From Haematococcus lacustris (lineage: Eukaryota; Chlorophyta; Chlorophyceae; Chlamydomonadales; Haematococcaceae): 64,000 nt of DNA. Positions 54,306 through 64,000 of the stretch are shown piece after piece. The DNA lies in the NCBI GenBank assembly GCA_030144725.1, contig JASKMD010000006.1, forward strand, positions 722,171 to 786,170. The letters are read 5' to 3'. The notes beneath the pieces were generated by a model, which worked only from the letters and a program-made list of their open reading frames with translations, did not search any database and was not told where the DNA came from. Within the stretch, counting starts at the first letter, position 1; the number at the start of each line of letters is the position of its first letter. The translations under genes and the position numbers were made by a program.

Positions 54306-54475
54306 AGCCCTCCCCCCCAGCTGCTGGATGCCCTCCCCCACCTCCCCCAGCCTTCATCTGCCCGCCCGAGGAGCCCTGCGACTGCTCCTGCAACTGCCAG
54401 GCCCCGGTCTGCCCACACACTGGCCCGCTGCACGGCCCCAAACCCAGCAAACCCAGCCACGGCAAGGACTTGTGA
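52774..54475 (+). CDS. Secreted Ser-Pro-rich extracellular matrix-type protein
   Basis: Probably a hydroxyproline-rich cell-wall or matrix glycoprotein. Exons: 52774-52778 (Met plus two bases), 52886-53825 and 54308-54475. They are in phase and give 370 residues. After MRQSKRRDS comes a signal peptide ([20 protein letters not shown]), then three [11 protein letters not shown] blocks and about 220 residues of [11 protein letters not shown] rods with near-identical 60-bp repeats at 53501-53740 ([20 protein letters not shown]). The last exon adds [18 protein letters not shown] and a Cys-rich end, stopping at GKDL. An alternative donor at the final codon could extend into the Cys-rich frame near 54600-54880 (CTECCSGLGLCDR). 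The five-base first coding exon ending in phase 2 is the same design as in the two cysteine-rich genes, suggesting common descent. Confidence 0.78.
54282..54307. repeat. (CTG)n tract serving as a splice acceptor lead-in
   Basis: About eight CTG/TGC trinucleotides end in GCAG at the acceptor of the final exon of the Ser-Pro-rich gene. Length changes would alter the distance to the branch point. Confidence 0.8.
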
Positions 54476-55984
54476 GCACACAGGCGTGGCGCCTGGTCCT
54501 CAGCTGGCGCACTGGGCTGATGGCAGCTGGGGCCTGGCAGGGGGCGGGAAGCACAGCCCTGCCCAACCCAGCTGTCAGGTGTGGCAGGCGAATGGCGACC
54601 CAGCGCCCCGGCAGCTGGAGCTGTGTACGGAGTGCTGCAGTGGCCTCGGCCTATGTGACAGGATTGAGGTGCCACGGCACCCAGGCTGTCAGTTGTGTCA
54701 GTTGGACAGTCAGCTGGCTGGCGGCAGCAATGAGAGGAGGACAGCACTGCTGTGGGGGAGTTTCTGCAAGGAGATTTGTCAAGTTTCTGGAAGGAGAGGG
54801 TTCTGTCTGGGCCGTGCTCACGCTGGTGGCCCTGGGGGCCAGGAGGACATTTGGAGGTGTGAGAACAAGAAGCTCAAGGGTAGCTGATGGGAATATTTGA
54901 TTCAGTAGCACAGCCCAGGGCTAGCTTGATAATTGTCATGACTCGGCTCGTGGACGGCAGGCGGGCGCCTTGTTGTCACAGTCGAACCAAGCAATTGCGG
55001 TGTTGAGTGTAGCTGACACGGATCCCTTGCAGGGTGACAGACAGCCGAGTTGCCTGCTGCGAGGATGTTTCACGGACATAACTGTGGCAGATGAAACTGT
55101 GGCATCGTAGTGTTGTCATGAGCTACCAGGGGAGCTGTGGCTACAAGCACACGCACCAGAATGGCTGAGCTGAAGTGGGCATTGGGCCCTCTAGAAGTAG
55201 CCTTTACAACAGTGGTTTCGCAGCCTGTGTTTCATTACAGCTCGTGCTTTGTATTGGTGTAGCATGAGGGCTGTAGGGATTCAAGGTTGTAGTGTTGTCA
55301 TTGAGCAACTGAGCAAATCATGTAAGGCAGTTCCAAGGTCGAAGGATGCCCGGTGCAAACCGCATTAGACGCAAGAGGTGCGCTTCACGAGTAGAGAGTG
55401 GTATATAAGGCAATCTCTAAACCACTACACCCCCCCTCCCTGCGGACACAGTACGAAGGGGGTCTTGTCATGATCAGTGATGCATAACTCCAAAGTTATA
55501 CTGTCATTTTGTTACTTACGCCGTGTACTCCCGTAGTAGTTGAGTACTATTACATGTAATTCTGCATCACTGGTACTGATGCTTGTATTAACCTTTGTAG
55601 ACCAGAGTGTGGTAGGCACCGCAGTCTAAGCGCACACAGACAAACATGCCATTCAATGCAGAACATGCCTGCTCTCCAGGTGTTACTGTGCCGATGCTTA
55701 GGCTCCCTTTTGCGACACGTGTTGACATTGGTGCAGCATTGCACACCAGGCCAACAGTTGCAAAGCAGGCATGCACAAAGTGCCTGTGGGCAACTGCACA
55801 TGGACCAGGCAGGGGGCTCGCCGCAGTCTAAGCTATGTTGAACCTAGCGCAGCTTACCATGCGGCTAGACAGCAAACCGTGGCCTATCTATATCACGAAT
55901 TTGTCGGCACATGTGCATACGCTAATGCAAAAGATGCCACATGCGACTCGCTCAGTCTCTTTACCATACTAACGCTCAGGCCTG
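54476..55984. other. 3' flank of the Ser-Pro-rich gene and upstream region of the ZNF593-like gene
   Basis: An open plus-strand frame at 54486-54887 contains a Cys-rich run (LCTECCSGLGLCDR, FCKEICQVSGRRGFC). It could be an additional exon of the Ser-Pro-rich gene or a remnant of one. From 54900 to 55984 I see no gene. TGTAA occurs at 55323 and 55554. Confidence 0.45.
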
Positions 55985-56697
55985 ATGGGCGGCGGTCCCA
56001 GCCGTAAAGTTGGGTCTAACAAGAAGCATCAGCAAAACCCAAACAAGCGCCTGACTCGCCGAAAATTCCAAGCTCGCCACATCGACCAAGTCTGGGAGGT
56101 ACGAGAGGTGCTGACCGTCGGTGCCCATTCCAACACTTGCTAGGAGCTTGGCCGTGTCGTACGCACAGGACGTGCGCAAGCCCGTTGCAGACGTGCACCA
56201 GCCAGGCAAAACAGGCCCGCAAGGCACAACTGCGCAGTACGTGACGTCAAGGCTGCCTTGTACCCAGCAGCCCCGTCTTTCACTACCTGACACTATACAC
56301 TGCAGCTACATCTCTCATGTCCACCTGCAGTGCATTGCTGGACGAAGACGTCCCTGGGCATGGTCGTCACTACTGTGTCCCATGCGCGCGGTACTTCCAG
56401 ACTGCTGCAGCTCTGGTAGACCACGAAGCCACCAAAGGCCACAAGAGAACGTGGGTCATGCTTTCCCTTTGTTCTTCCTCCCTTCTTCACTGCCAAGTGC
56501 TTGCCCTGTTTCCATGTCTTTCGCGGCCCATGTGATCCGGCCCATGTGCTTTTCTATGAGCATGCAGGGTTAAGATGCTGATGACCAGCGCAAGACCACA
56601 CCGCCAGGCAGACGCAGACACAGCAGGCAACATGGGCGCACCTGACAATGGACCACGCCTCCGCTCCGCTGCTGCAGCAGCTATGGAGGTAGCCTAG
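55985..56697 (+). CDS. ZNF593: ZNF593/Bud20-type C2H2 zinc finger protein
   Basis: Shuttling pre-60S ribosome export/biogenesis factor in eukaryotes. Exons: 55985-56098, 56169-56236, 56331-56450 and 56568-56697. All phases agree and the product is 143 residues, the usual size. The basic N-terminus (NKKHQQNPNKRLTRRKFQAR) is followed by HIDQVWEDVRKP, an acidic entry LDEDVPGHGRHYC, and a single zinc finger C-x2-C-x12-H-x5-H: HYCVPCARYF, then ALVDHEATKGHKRT. The C-terminal VKML and PHRQADADTAGNMGAPDNGP match the conserved tail (ADxAAGMGxPDNGP) of the family. The four exons occupy only 713 bases, making this the most compact gene here. Confidence 0.92.
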
Positions 56698-57875
56698 CTG
56701 GCGATGTGGTACAGCGTGCCGCTGACAATTAACACTGCCATGCTAGCTCTGACACTGCACCCCAGCCTAGCTGGTCTTACTGTTTTCTCTACAGCAATGA
56801 CTGAGCATCCACTTTGTACAGCAAGGGGAATCACCTCAGCTTCATGCGGCTCCATACAGCTCCATGCAGTTCCATGAAGCTCCATGTGGCAGGGAAATGG
56901 GCGGGTGGGATGTCCCTTAGCACTGTAGGCGCTCAACGCCAGTAACATAGGCAGCGCCATCATCTCTCAGTGGAGGTTGGGGAGGGTTAATGGCTGACTG
57001 CCATGGGTCATGGCCACCATGAGGGCAAGCCCAGTCATGGCAGCATAGTCATTTGGGCGGCGGTTGGGACGCTACTCCCCAACCTGACAGGAGAGGTCTA
57101 GCAGGCAGGCAGACGCACAGCCGCATGCAGCGTTGCAGTGAAGGGTCTGCGGTGCCCACCTGACAGGCTGGTGCAGGCGAGCATGGCACCACCGCCTCCC
57201 CTAACCGCCCTCCGCCACCTCCAACTCTTCATGCAATCAGCGGTCTTTGCAATCTCATGTGTCAGGCCAGTCCCGTCGCCCATGATGTGCGCCCATGCTG
57301 TGGCACATGATGTGTGGAAAACAAAGGTGCCCAGACGAGTGTGCAAGCTTAGTCGCCAGCTCTTCTTTTCTTTCTGTCGACGGAAGTTTGCAAGCTGCAC
57401 CCATGATGTTTGTGACGACGGAAAACACCCATGATGTTTGTGACGACGGAAAACACATGAGCCATGCTGAATGAGAAGGCACACGCATCCAGTGCTAAAA
57501 CGCAAACAACGACATCCACCATCACGAGCATGAAGCCCACGCCGCACCGGTTGAGTATCACTACACTGCCTCTACTGTAGTTCTTAGGGGTGTTTTGACG
57601 TCGCTGTAAAGGCCCGGCACCCAATCCTTGCCACCCACTCTTTGCTGGCCTTAGGGAGAGTGTGGCCTTGCCTAAGAAGGAGTGGCGTACAGAACAGGCG
57701 AAGGCCAATCGCAGCCCTTTTCACATTTCTATCTAAAACTTTGTGAGATTGTGTGAGACGTTGTTCTCAATCGGTGCTACGGGCCTGCGATGGTGGGCAT
57801 TGACGTGCCCCGATCACAAGTATGGTGGTCGCTCTTGCTGTAGCACTGGGGGACTTGGGGACCAGGCAATCATCA
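56698..57875. other. Convergent intergenic region between the ZNF593-like and DUF202 genes
   Basis: Both neighbours end here, so it contains two 3' UTRs. I see no further gene. A 28-bp tandem duplication lies at 57399-57454. Confidence 0.5.
57399..57454. repeat. Perfect 28-bp tandem duplication
   Basis: ACCCATGATGTTTGTGACGA plus CGGAAAAC is repeated once, back to back and without differences, which indicates a recent event. Confidence 0.95.
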
Positions 57876-60074
57876 TCAGAGGGCCACCACACCACGCCAA
57901 GACCGCAGGCCCATACCTGCCGCAGCCATCGCGCCGTAGCGCCCGACACCCCATCCATCGTCATCGCTGTCCGGAGCGGGCGACGGGTTGGTCGGAGGAT
58001 GAAGCAGGTCACACAGGTCATACAGGTTGCAAACCAGCAGAGCCACGAAGACTCCCACAAGCAGCAACGCCATGATGAGCCCTCTCCGGCGGTCGCGCAC
58101 GCTGTTGCCCACCAAGTAGCGATGGTTCTGGGGACTGGGACTGCGGCCAACAGTAAGAGCGGGAGTGCCATGCAGCGTGGGGTTCCCGCGTCATCGAGCA
58201 GCGCTGTTTGACGACAGGCCGCAGGCCAACACACCTTGATCATCACACCCACGACTGCACTGCGGGACTGCCAACGACATTACACCATCATCACACCCAC
58301 GACGCGGCGACACCAACCTGCGCGACCAGATGGACGCGATGCTGAATGCCGCGGCCACCACGCCGCAAGCCAGCAGGGAAAAGGCGGTGAGCTCCAGCAG
58401 CATGGAGTGGTTGACCTGCGCGCGCACATTAAGGATAACTGTCTCAGTCAACCATCCGGCTGCTTTCCCGCTGAAGGACCGCAGAGATGGCAGGTGAGCG
58501 GAGCTGGTTGTGGAAGGGCAAGCAGGAGCAAGCAAGGAGGGAGCGGCAGGCTGGGTCGGCATCACAAGGGAATGGCGAGCATCAGCTGGAGGGGCTGGCA
58601 TGTTGGTACGGCATGCACATTTTGGGTACACAAGGGGGCAGTGGTTGCCGTGGCCTTGGAGACTTTGGGCGAGAATGCTGGTCAGAGGGGGGGCTGGCGG
58701 CTGTTGAAGTCTTGAATGCATTGAGGGCAGCGATGGCTGCAGGACTGCAGCACCTCCTCTCTCAGCCCTCCTCTCCTCAGCTCTGACCCTATGGCTGCCT
58801 CCTAGCTCCCTGCCTCCCAGCTTTCCTCTGATCCTATGGCTGTGGGCTCTAAGGCCTGAACTACGTAGCCTTCTTTGCACAGGTCAGGTGCCATGCGCTC
58901 AGCATTGAGTAGGTAGTGCGCTGCCTCTAGGCCTCAACTCGCTGCAGCAGGGTGCAGGTCTGGTGGGGGCTGGGGCAGGTTGTAGGGGCTGGGACAGTGC
59001 TGAGCAGAGGCAGGTGGTGGTGAGGGGTGGGCCGGGGCGTGTGGGCCAGGGGGCTGTGCAGCTCACCAGGTTGAGGTCCCGGTAGGCAGTGGCCTGGAAG
59101 CCCAACACCACACAGGCCAGCCCACTGAGGGTGATGCTCATGCTGCGGCCACACCACACCATATCACACCACATCACACCAAACCATACCACATCACATT
59201 GTACCACACCACGTCACACCATACCACACCATTTCCTACCACACCACGTCACACCATACCACACCATTTCCTACCACACCACGTCACACCATACCACACC
59301 ACGTCAAGACACATGCAGGGGGTAGGCGGGCAGCAGGGGGATCGGGACGACACCCAGGCAGCACGCTGAAAGGATTCATGGGCAGCACCGGGAGGTAAGA
59401 GGACATGGAGACAATCAGGGGAGCGGGGGGAAAGAGGAAGGTGGGGCACCACCACAGCAGTGGGGCAAGAGGGTCGCAAAGGCCAGCATAGTAGGAATGG
59501 AGGGTCCAGCACATGCAGATGGAAGGAGGTTGAGGCGATGGAAGGGGTGAGGGCAAGGGGGAGCTGGTATTGAGGCAGATGTGAGGAGGCGGGAAAGGAA
59601 AGTGTGAGGGAAGCGTATGAAAAGGTGAGGGGCATGTGCGAGGAAGATGGCGAAAGATGGGGGCCAGGTGAGGAGCAAGTGAGTTTTAGGGCCCAACCTG
59701 ACCTGAGCCAGGCGATGAACACTGTCTCATTGTGGGCGATGAGGCTGCCCTCCACAAACAGTTCCTGAGGTGTGTATACGCTGCGGCTGCCCATCTGCCG
59801 CCGCTCCAGCAACTTCAGCTGCCAGCCCTGGGGTCAGACCGGGCCAAATCAGCCAGGTCTAGATCATGCCAGATCAAATCAGACCAATCACATCACCTCG
59901 AATGAGACCAGATTAGGCCATATCAGGTCGAACCATAACATACCACACCAAAGAGGGTGTGATGGGTTCTTACTGATATCCCTTTACATCACGAGGAAAG
60001 TTTTCATTTCCCCGTAAAATTAACTCCAAAATGTCTTCGACCTCGCGTTCCGAAGTGGTTGCGCTGCTCGCCAT
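57876..60074 (-). CDS. DUF202 three-helix membrane protein, VTC1-like
   Basis: Predicted membrane subunit of, or relative of, the vacuolar transporter chaperone complex that makes polyphosphate. Exons 60074-59988, 59827-59703, 59142-59067, 58415-58318 and 58140-57876 join in phase to 216 residues. A soluble N-terminus (SEREVEDILELILRGNENFP) and LLERRQMGSRSVYTPQELF precede three membrane helices: FIAWLSMSITLSGLACVVLG, LELTAFSLLACGVVAAAFSI and LIMALLLVGVFVALLVCNLY. A basic loop (GNSVRDRRRG) precedes the third. The NETVFIAWL segment corresponds to NERTFLxWL of the family but lacks its Arg. The tail is Gly/Asp-rich. The start at 60074 follows sequence without a clear acceptor, so I treat it as a separate gene. 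It could instead be the C-terminal part of the VTC gene upstream, since such fusions are normal in VTC4-type proteins. Confidence 0.78.
59158..59305. repeat. CACACCATACCACACCACGT minisatellite
   Basis: About twelve degenerate copies of an ACACCAYACCAC-like unit in the DUF202 gene intron, just upstream of the acceptor at 59143. It reads as a TGGTGTGG repeat in the transcript. Confidence 0.85.
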
Positions 60075-61655
60075 AACGGCGAGCAGGTTGTGTGCGTAGC
60101 TGTAGGATGCCGAATAATGCTCCGCGCTTATACCCTGGAACCAACCCGTCATGAATCCGACCCGGCTGGCAGCAGTGCAACAGGGACCCTTATGATGAGC
60201 GTCTCCAGGGGTCGGGTGCAGGCGGGCGGCTGGATGGGCAGTTGTGCAGCAGGAGCTATTGTGCGGTGGGAGGCCTGGGTCAGCTGGCCACTGCGCCCAC
60301 CTTGACACTGGCGCCCTGGCTGCTGGAGCGCAGCAAGCCCTGCAGGCCTGCCAGGGGCCCTGCCTGCTTCTGGCCACGCTGTGAGGTCACTGCTGCGCAC
60401 GCAACACACAGGTCACACAGCCTCACACCCTGTTGCCTCACACCCTGTTGCCTCACACCCTGTTGCCCCTGAGCCATGCGATCCATACACGGTGGGTGGC
60501 TGTCAGACCACATGGCGTGCTCTTGAGGGGGCCTGGGCAGACAGTCATGGACATGGTGCTCAGGGCCGCCTGCTGTGCCTCGCCGCCATCAAACCTCCAT
60601 GAAGCAACGCACTGACATGATGGCTTTGCTCTGATTCAGTGTGTGATGATCAGCCCTGTCAGTCTGCCCAGCTGCAGCTGCAGCCTGCCCAGCTTGGGGT
60701 CAGTTTGCCCAGCCATGCTTAGGGTCAGTCTGCCCATCCCTGACACCTGCTGTGGTGGCAGGGGCGTGGCAAGGCGTTGGCCTAGAGCCGGGGGGCAGGC
60801 AGTGGAGGGGTAGGGGGGTAGGGGGGGCGGTGAGGAGGGGGGTGGCAGCAGGGGGCACCTTGCCGCCGGTTCAGGGCCGTGAGCTGACTTGACCGGTGGC
60901 TGCCTTGGTGGCTCAGGCCGGGTGCCTAGGGCCACAGTGCAGGGGCAGGCGGGTGAGGGGCAGGCGGGTGAGGGGCAGGCAGAGCAGCAGGGTTAGGATG
61001 TTGAGGGGCAGGGGATGAGGGGCAGGGGGGGGGGGGCAAGGGGGGGAGGGTAAGGACCCCTTGATGAAGCATGACCCACTTCGGAACGTGCAGACCATAC
61101 TGTGCCTAAGCTGCAAAGTAAGTAAGTCTAAGCTATGCTAACTGAAACGGCTAGTGCTAGCTAGTTACAGCTATACTTGGTGAAACGACCATCGCTTCTT
61201 TGCCACACTCCACGCCTTAGCCATGAGAGTTGGGTGGATCTACAAGGCCACCAGAGTCAGGAAGAGTACGACTCAGGCCCAACTATCCTGACACCTTGAC
61301 CCAGCCATCTCGACACCTTGCCAACCTGGAGAGAGCTGCCAGTCCCAGCTACACTCATTGCTACGCCCACCCCTGATTTGCCCGATGAAAGTCTGAGTCA
61401 TGAGGGATGGGTGAAGAAGCTGAGAGGCAGGTAGAGTAGGGAGGCAGCAAGGTAGGTCAGCTCAGCCATGCCCCAATGCCCACCACAACAGAGCCTGCAA
61501 CTGGAGCGAGCAACTGACATCACAACTTCGCGATGAGTCATTGGGTGCGTTGTTTTCACTTTTATACATTAGTAGTGTAGTATGATCCAAACATTCCTGG
61601 TGCCTGCATGTAGCGAGCAACTGACGTCTTGACTTTGCATGACCAGCGTGCCCAC
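60075..61655. other. Region between the VTC-domain exons and the DUF202 gene
   Basis: No clear exon. If the VTC gene ends here, its last exon is unidentified. One candidate starts after TTGCAG near 61493 and stops after about ten codons. Without splicing, the frame after 61656 stops at 61569. A minus-strand TGTAA at about 61163-61167 could end that transcript. If VTC and DUF202 are one gene, this is a 1.6-kb intron region plus linker. Confidence 0.4.
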
Positions 61656-64000
61656 CTTGGCTTTCATGCCGCCCATCTCAGTGGGGAAGGCCTGACCCGG
61701 GGGGTCAGGGAAGAACTGTGAGGCTAGGCAGCGCTGCACCAGCGGGTCGTCTATCCACACAGGCACCGCCCGCACCTGCAACACTTCCACGCTTTGGATG
61801 CCACAGCTTTGGATGAGGTGGCTGCCAGACCTCCCCCTCCCCCTCCCCCTCCCCCTCCCCCTCCCCCTCCCCCTCCCCCTCCCCCTCCCCCTCCCCCTCC
61901 CCCTCCCCCTCCCCCCTCCCCCTCCCCCTCCCCCTCCCCCTCCCCCTCCCCCTCCCCCTCCCCCTCCCCCTCCCCCTCCCCCTCCCCCTCCCATCCTCCC
62001 CTCCCCTCCCCTCCTCCCCTCTTCCCCTCCTACCCTCCTCACCCTCCTCCCCCTCCCCTCCTCCCCATCCTCCCCTTCCTTCCCCTCCTCCCCCTCCTCT
62101 TCCCCCTGCATTTTCTGCGTTTTGCCCAGCATGACATGCCATTACTCAGATGATAGAGTCCCTAGATGCTGCTCACCATGTCGGGCAAGAGCCCAGCACA
62201 GCCAAACAGGAACTTGGAAAACTCTTCCATCTGCATCAGCACAAACACAGCAGGCTCCTGACTGGGGGAGTCAGGGTGCTAAAGCACATCAAGAGGAGGC
62301 CCCTGGCCCTGCCCCATAGACCACCACCCTGCATGAGGAGGAGGTGGGGGACATAGCAAAAGAGGGCGGGTGCACAGCAGGAGGGGGAAGAGCAGGCCGC
62401 ACCTCTACGAGCCGACCGTCGTCCACCATGCCCTGCAGCCAGGCTGGCAGGGGGGCGGGGCTGGGGGTGGAGGACTGAGGCGCCCCGGACAGGTACACCT
62501 GAGGCAGCAGGGGCCTGACAGGGGCATGGCGGGCAGGGCAGGGCAGGGGCAGGGGCAGGGCAGGGCAGGGGCAGGGGCAGGGGCAGGGGCAGGGGGCAGG
62601 GGCAGGGGCAGGGCGGGCAGGGGGCAGGGGCAGGGCAGACCTTGACGCAGGCGTAGGGGAAGTCCACCGCGTCTGTGTGTCGCGTCTGGCGCCACAACCC
62701 ATTGGCAATCCTGGTCTGCAATTGGCAGGGTCACACCACACAGCGGTCACACTGCCATCAGTCACACTGTCAATTGTGACACTGATATTTGTTGACAGGG
62801 CCCTGACGGGAAGCATCGGAGCTGAACTCTGCCCCGTCACCCCTGACCATGAATTCCCTTCCCTGCTGGACCCCTGGGCCATGGGCACCTTCATGGACCT
62901 GAACACCTCCACCTAAACCCTTCACCCCTGCACGTCAAGTCCCTTGAACGCTTAACACAGCCCCCCCTGGCCCCCCCCCTGGCCCCCCCTGGCCCCCCCC
63001 TGGCCCCCCCCTGGCCCCCCCTGGCCCCCCCTGGGCCCCCCCTGGCCCCCCCTGGGCCCCCCCTGGCCCCCCCTGGCCCCCCCTGGGCCCCCCCTGGCCC
63101 CCCCTGGCCCCCCCTGGCCCTCCCAGCCTCCAGGCCAGAGCCCACCTGGCCGTCATAGCTGTACTCCAGCAGCGCCCTGATGTCAGTGTCCAGCTGCAGC
63201 CGCACCACCACTGGCTCGGGGCACAGCTGGAGCAGGGCGGGGGAGGGGAAGGGCTGAGGGAGGGGTTGAGCCCCCTGACCATCCACTGCCTGCTGGTCTG
63301 ACATCTGCTGCGGCTGCTGGAGGATGAGCTGCTGCTGCTGCTGCTGCTGAGTAAGCTGCTGCTGGTGCTGCTGCTGCTGCTCAATAAGTTGCTGCTGGAT
63401 GAGTTGCTGCTGGATGAGTTGCTGCTGGATGAGTTGCTGCTGCTGGTGCTGGTGCTGGTGGAACTGCAGCACGGCCATGCGGGAGGCGTCCCCTCAGCCG
63501 TCTGTCTTCAAACACAGTTTGACGGAAGGTGACCCGAACCACTGGCCTCAGCGCCTAGTCTCCACCACCCTCTGGACCTGCAAGGGCAGCAGGGCAGCAC
63601 AGCCCGCCCTGCACCGACACAACGTCACAAGATGGCAGCGCTGCATGCTGTGCACTTTGACACACGCCTGGCCATGCTGCTGATTGCGCTGATATCGCTG
63701 ATGTGTTGAAGATGCTATTTCAACTAATGTGTTAAAGGGTGTTCCCACGGACATGACACGGTGACATGACAATAGATGCGAACAGCATGTCCAGCATGAC
63801 GTCACAAAAACAAACTCTACTAGCCGCGACCCTGCCGCTACCAGAGGGATCTATCTGCGCCCTGATCGCTCCCTCCGCCGCCACCCCGGCCGGCCGACTC
63901 GGGCCCGCGGACGGCACGCGGCCCACTCTTCGTCACACCTCGGTAAAGGTTTTAAACAGCGCGAACTCTCGCTGAGTGGCTTCCATCTCTTCCGCCAGGT
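61656..64000 (-). CDS. VTC-domain polyphosphate polymerase, partial (5' end beyond window)
   Basis: Catalytic tunnel domain that builds polyphosphate from ATP, as in yeast Vtc4 on acidocalcisome/vacuole membranes. Exons: beyond 64000-63939, 63554-63146, 62715-62641, 62498-62403, 62230-62177 and 61775-61656. They read MEATQREFALFKTFTEALRP then VVRVTFRQTVFE (family: LRPxxRxxYxRTAF), VVVRLQLDTDIRALLE (RISLDT), WRQTRHTDAVDFPYACVKVY (FPYAVLEVKL), LPAWLQGMVDDGRLVE, MEEFSKFLFGCAGLLPDM (KFSKFxHG) and AVPVWIDDPLVQ. An N-terminal SPX domain would lie outside the window. The second exon contains a Gln-rich insertion of about 70 residues and is 409 bases long, one too many for phase 0 to 0. The frame changes near GGGG at 63493-63490, so it has either a real frameshift or a base error. 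The substrate-binding Lys/Arg set cannot be checked fully. Confidence 0.82.
61831..61992. repeat. (CCCCCT)n hexanucleotide array in a VTC intron
   Basis: About 27 units, nearly perfect, with one slip near 61914, followed by degenerate CCCCTCCT repeats up to 62105. In transcript direction it reads AGGGGG, immediately upstream of the acceptor region of the exon starting at 61775. Confidence 0.93.
62520..62638. repeat. GGGGCA/GGGCAG repeat in a VTC intron
   Basis: Degenerate GGGGCA hexamers fill the short intron between the exons ending at 62641 and starting at 62498. In transcript direction they give the CCCCTG pyrimidine-rich lead-in. Confidence 0.85.
62950..63122. repeat. CCCCCCTGG minisatellite in a VTC intron
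   Basis: About 16 copies of a 10-11-base unit (CCCCCCTGGC with a variable C run), starting just past the donor of the exon ending at 63146. Frames across it are artefacts. Confidence 0.9.

Overview
This window is nuclear DNA from a eukaryote, most likely a green alga of the Chlamydomonas/Volvox group (Chlamydomonadales). The evidence is high GC, many short exons split by GT-AG introns, TGTAA-type polyadenylation signals, a radial-spoke MORN protein, proline-rich cell-wall-type secreted proteins, an SPX/VTC-type polyphosphate system and abundant simple repeats. No gene was identified by a database search. Exon models come from reading splice sites and protein family motifs by eye, and for most genes the exon phases add up exactly.

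Layout. About 1.0-2.2 kb (minus): ATP:cob(I)alamin adenosyltransferase, with unresolved ends. 2.9-12.3 kb (minus): translation factor eIF3b in 14 exons, with a 1.5-kb GGCA tetranucleotide array in one intron. 12.8-22.2 kb (plus): a long coiled-coil protein built almost entirely from phase-0 exons, divergent from eIF3b. 22.7-34.7 kb: a giant inverted duplication. Each arm carries one copy of a secreted cysteine-rich, proline-rich protein gene; the copies are transcribed divergently from a spacer that holds a 2.1-kb GGGGC array. The left copy has lost two exons and both copies have frame-breaking C-run repeats. 35.6-40.2 kb (plus): a phosducin-like thioredoxin-fold protein whose last intron carries a pogo/Tc1-like transposon with TA target duplications. 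40.8-44.7 kb (plus): a 1.3-kresidue open frame with an RS-like and Arg/Glu/Gly-rich tail. 44.7-48.3 kb: intergenic repeats, including a fold-back palindrome. 48.3-51.3 kb (minus): an RSP10-like MORN protein. 52.8-54.5 kb (plus): a secreted Ser-Pro-rich protein. 56.0-56.7 kb (plus): a ZNF593/Bud20 ribosome-biogenesis zinc finger. 57.9-60.1 kb (minus): a three-helix DUF202 (VTC1-like) membrane protein. 61.7-64.0 kb (minus): the catalytic VTC polyphosphate polymerase domain, with its N-terminal part beyond the window edge.

The genes do not form an operon. Functional links are limited to the adjacent VTC-domain and DUF202 genes, which either cooperate in polyphosphate synthesis or are one gene, and to three extracellular-matrix-type genes that share the same unusual start: a five-nucleotide first coding exon encoding Met-Arg. 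The strongest candidates for something undescribed are the GGGGC-centred palindrome with its two diverging ECM gene copies, and the C9-run heptapeptide repeat that can terminate the protein by slippage.
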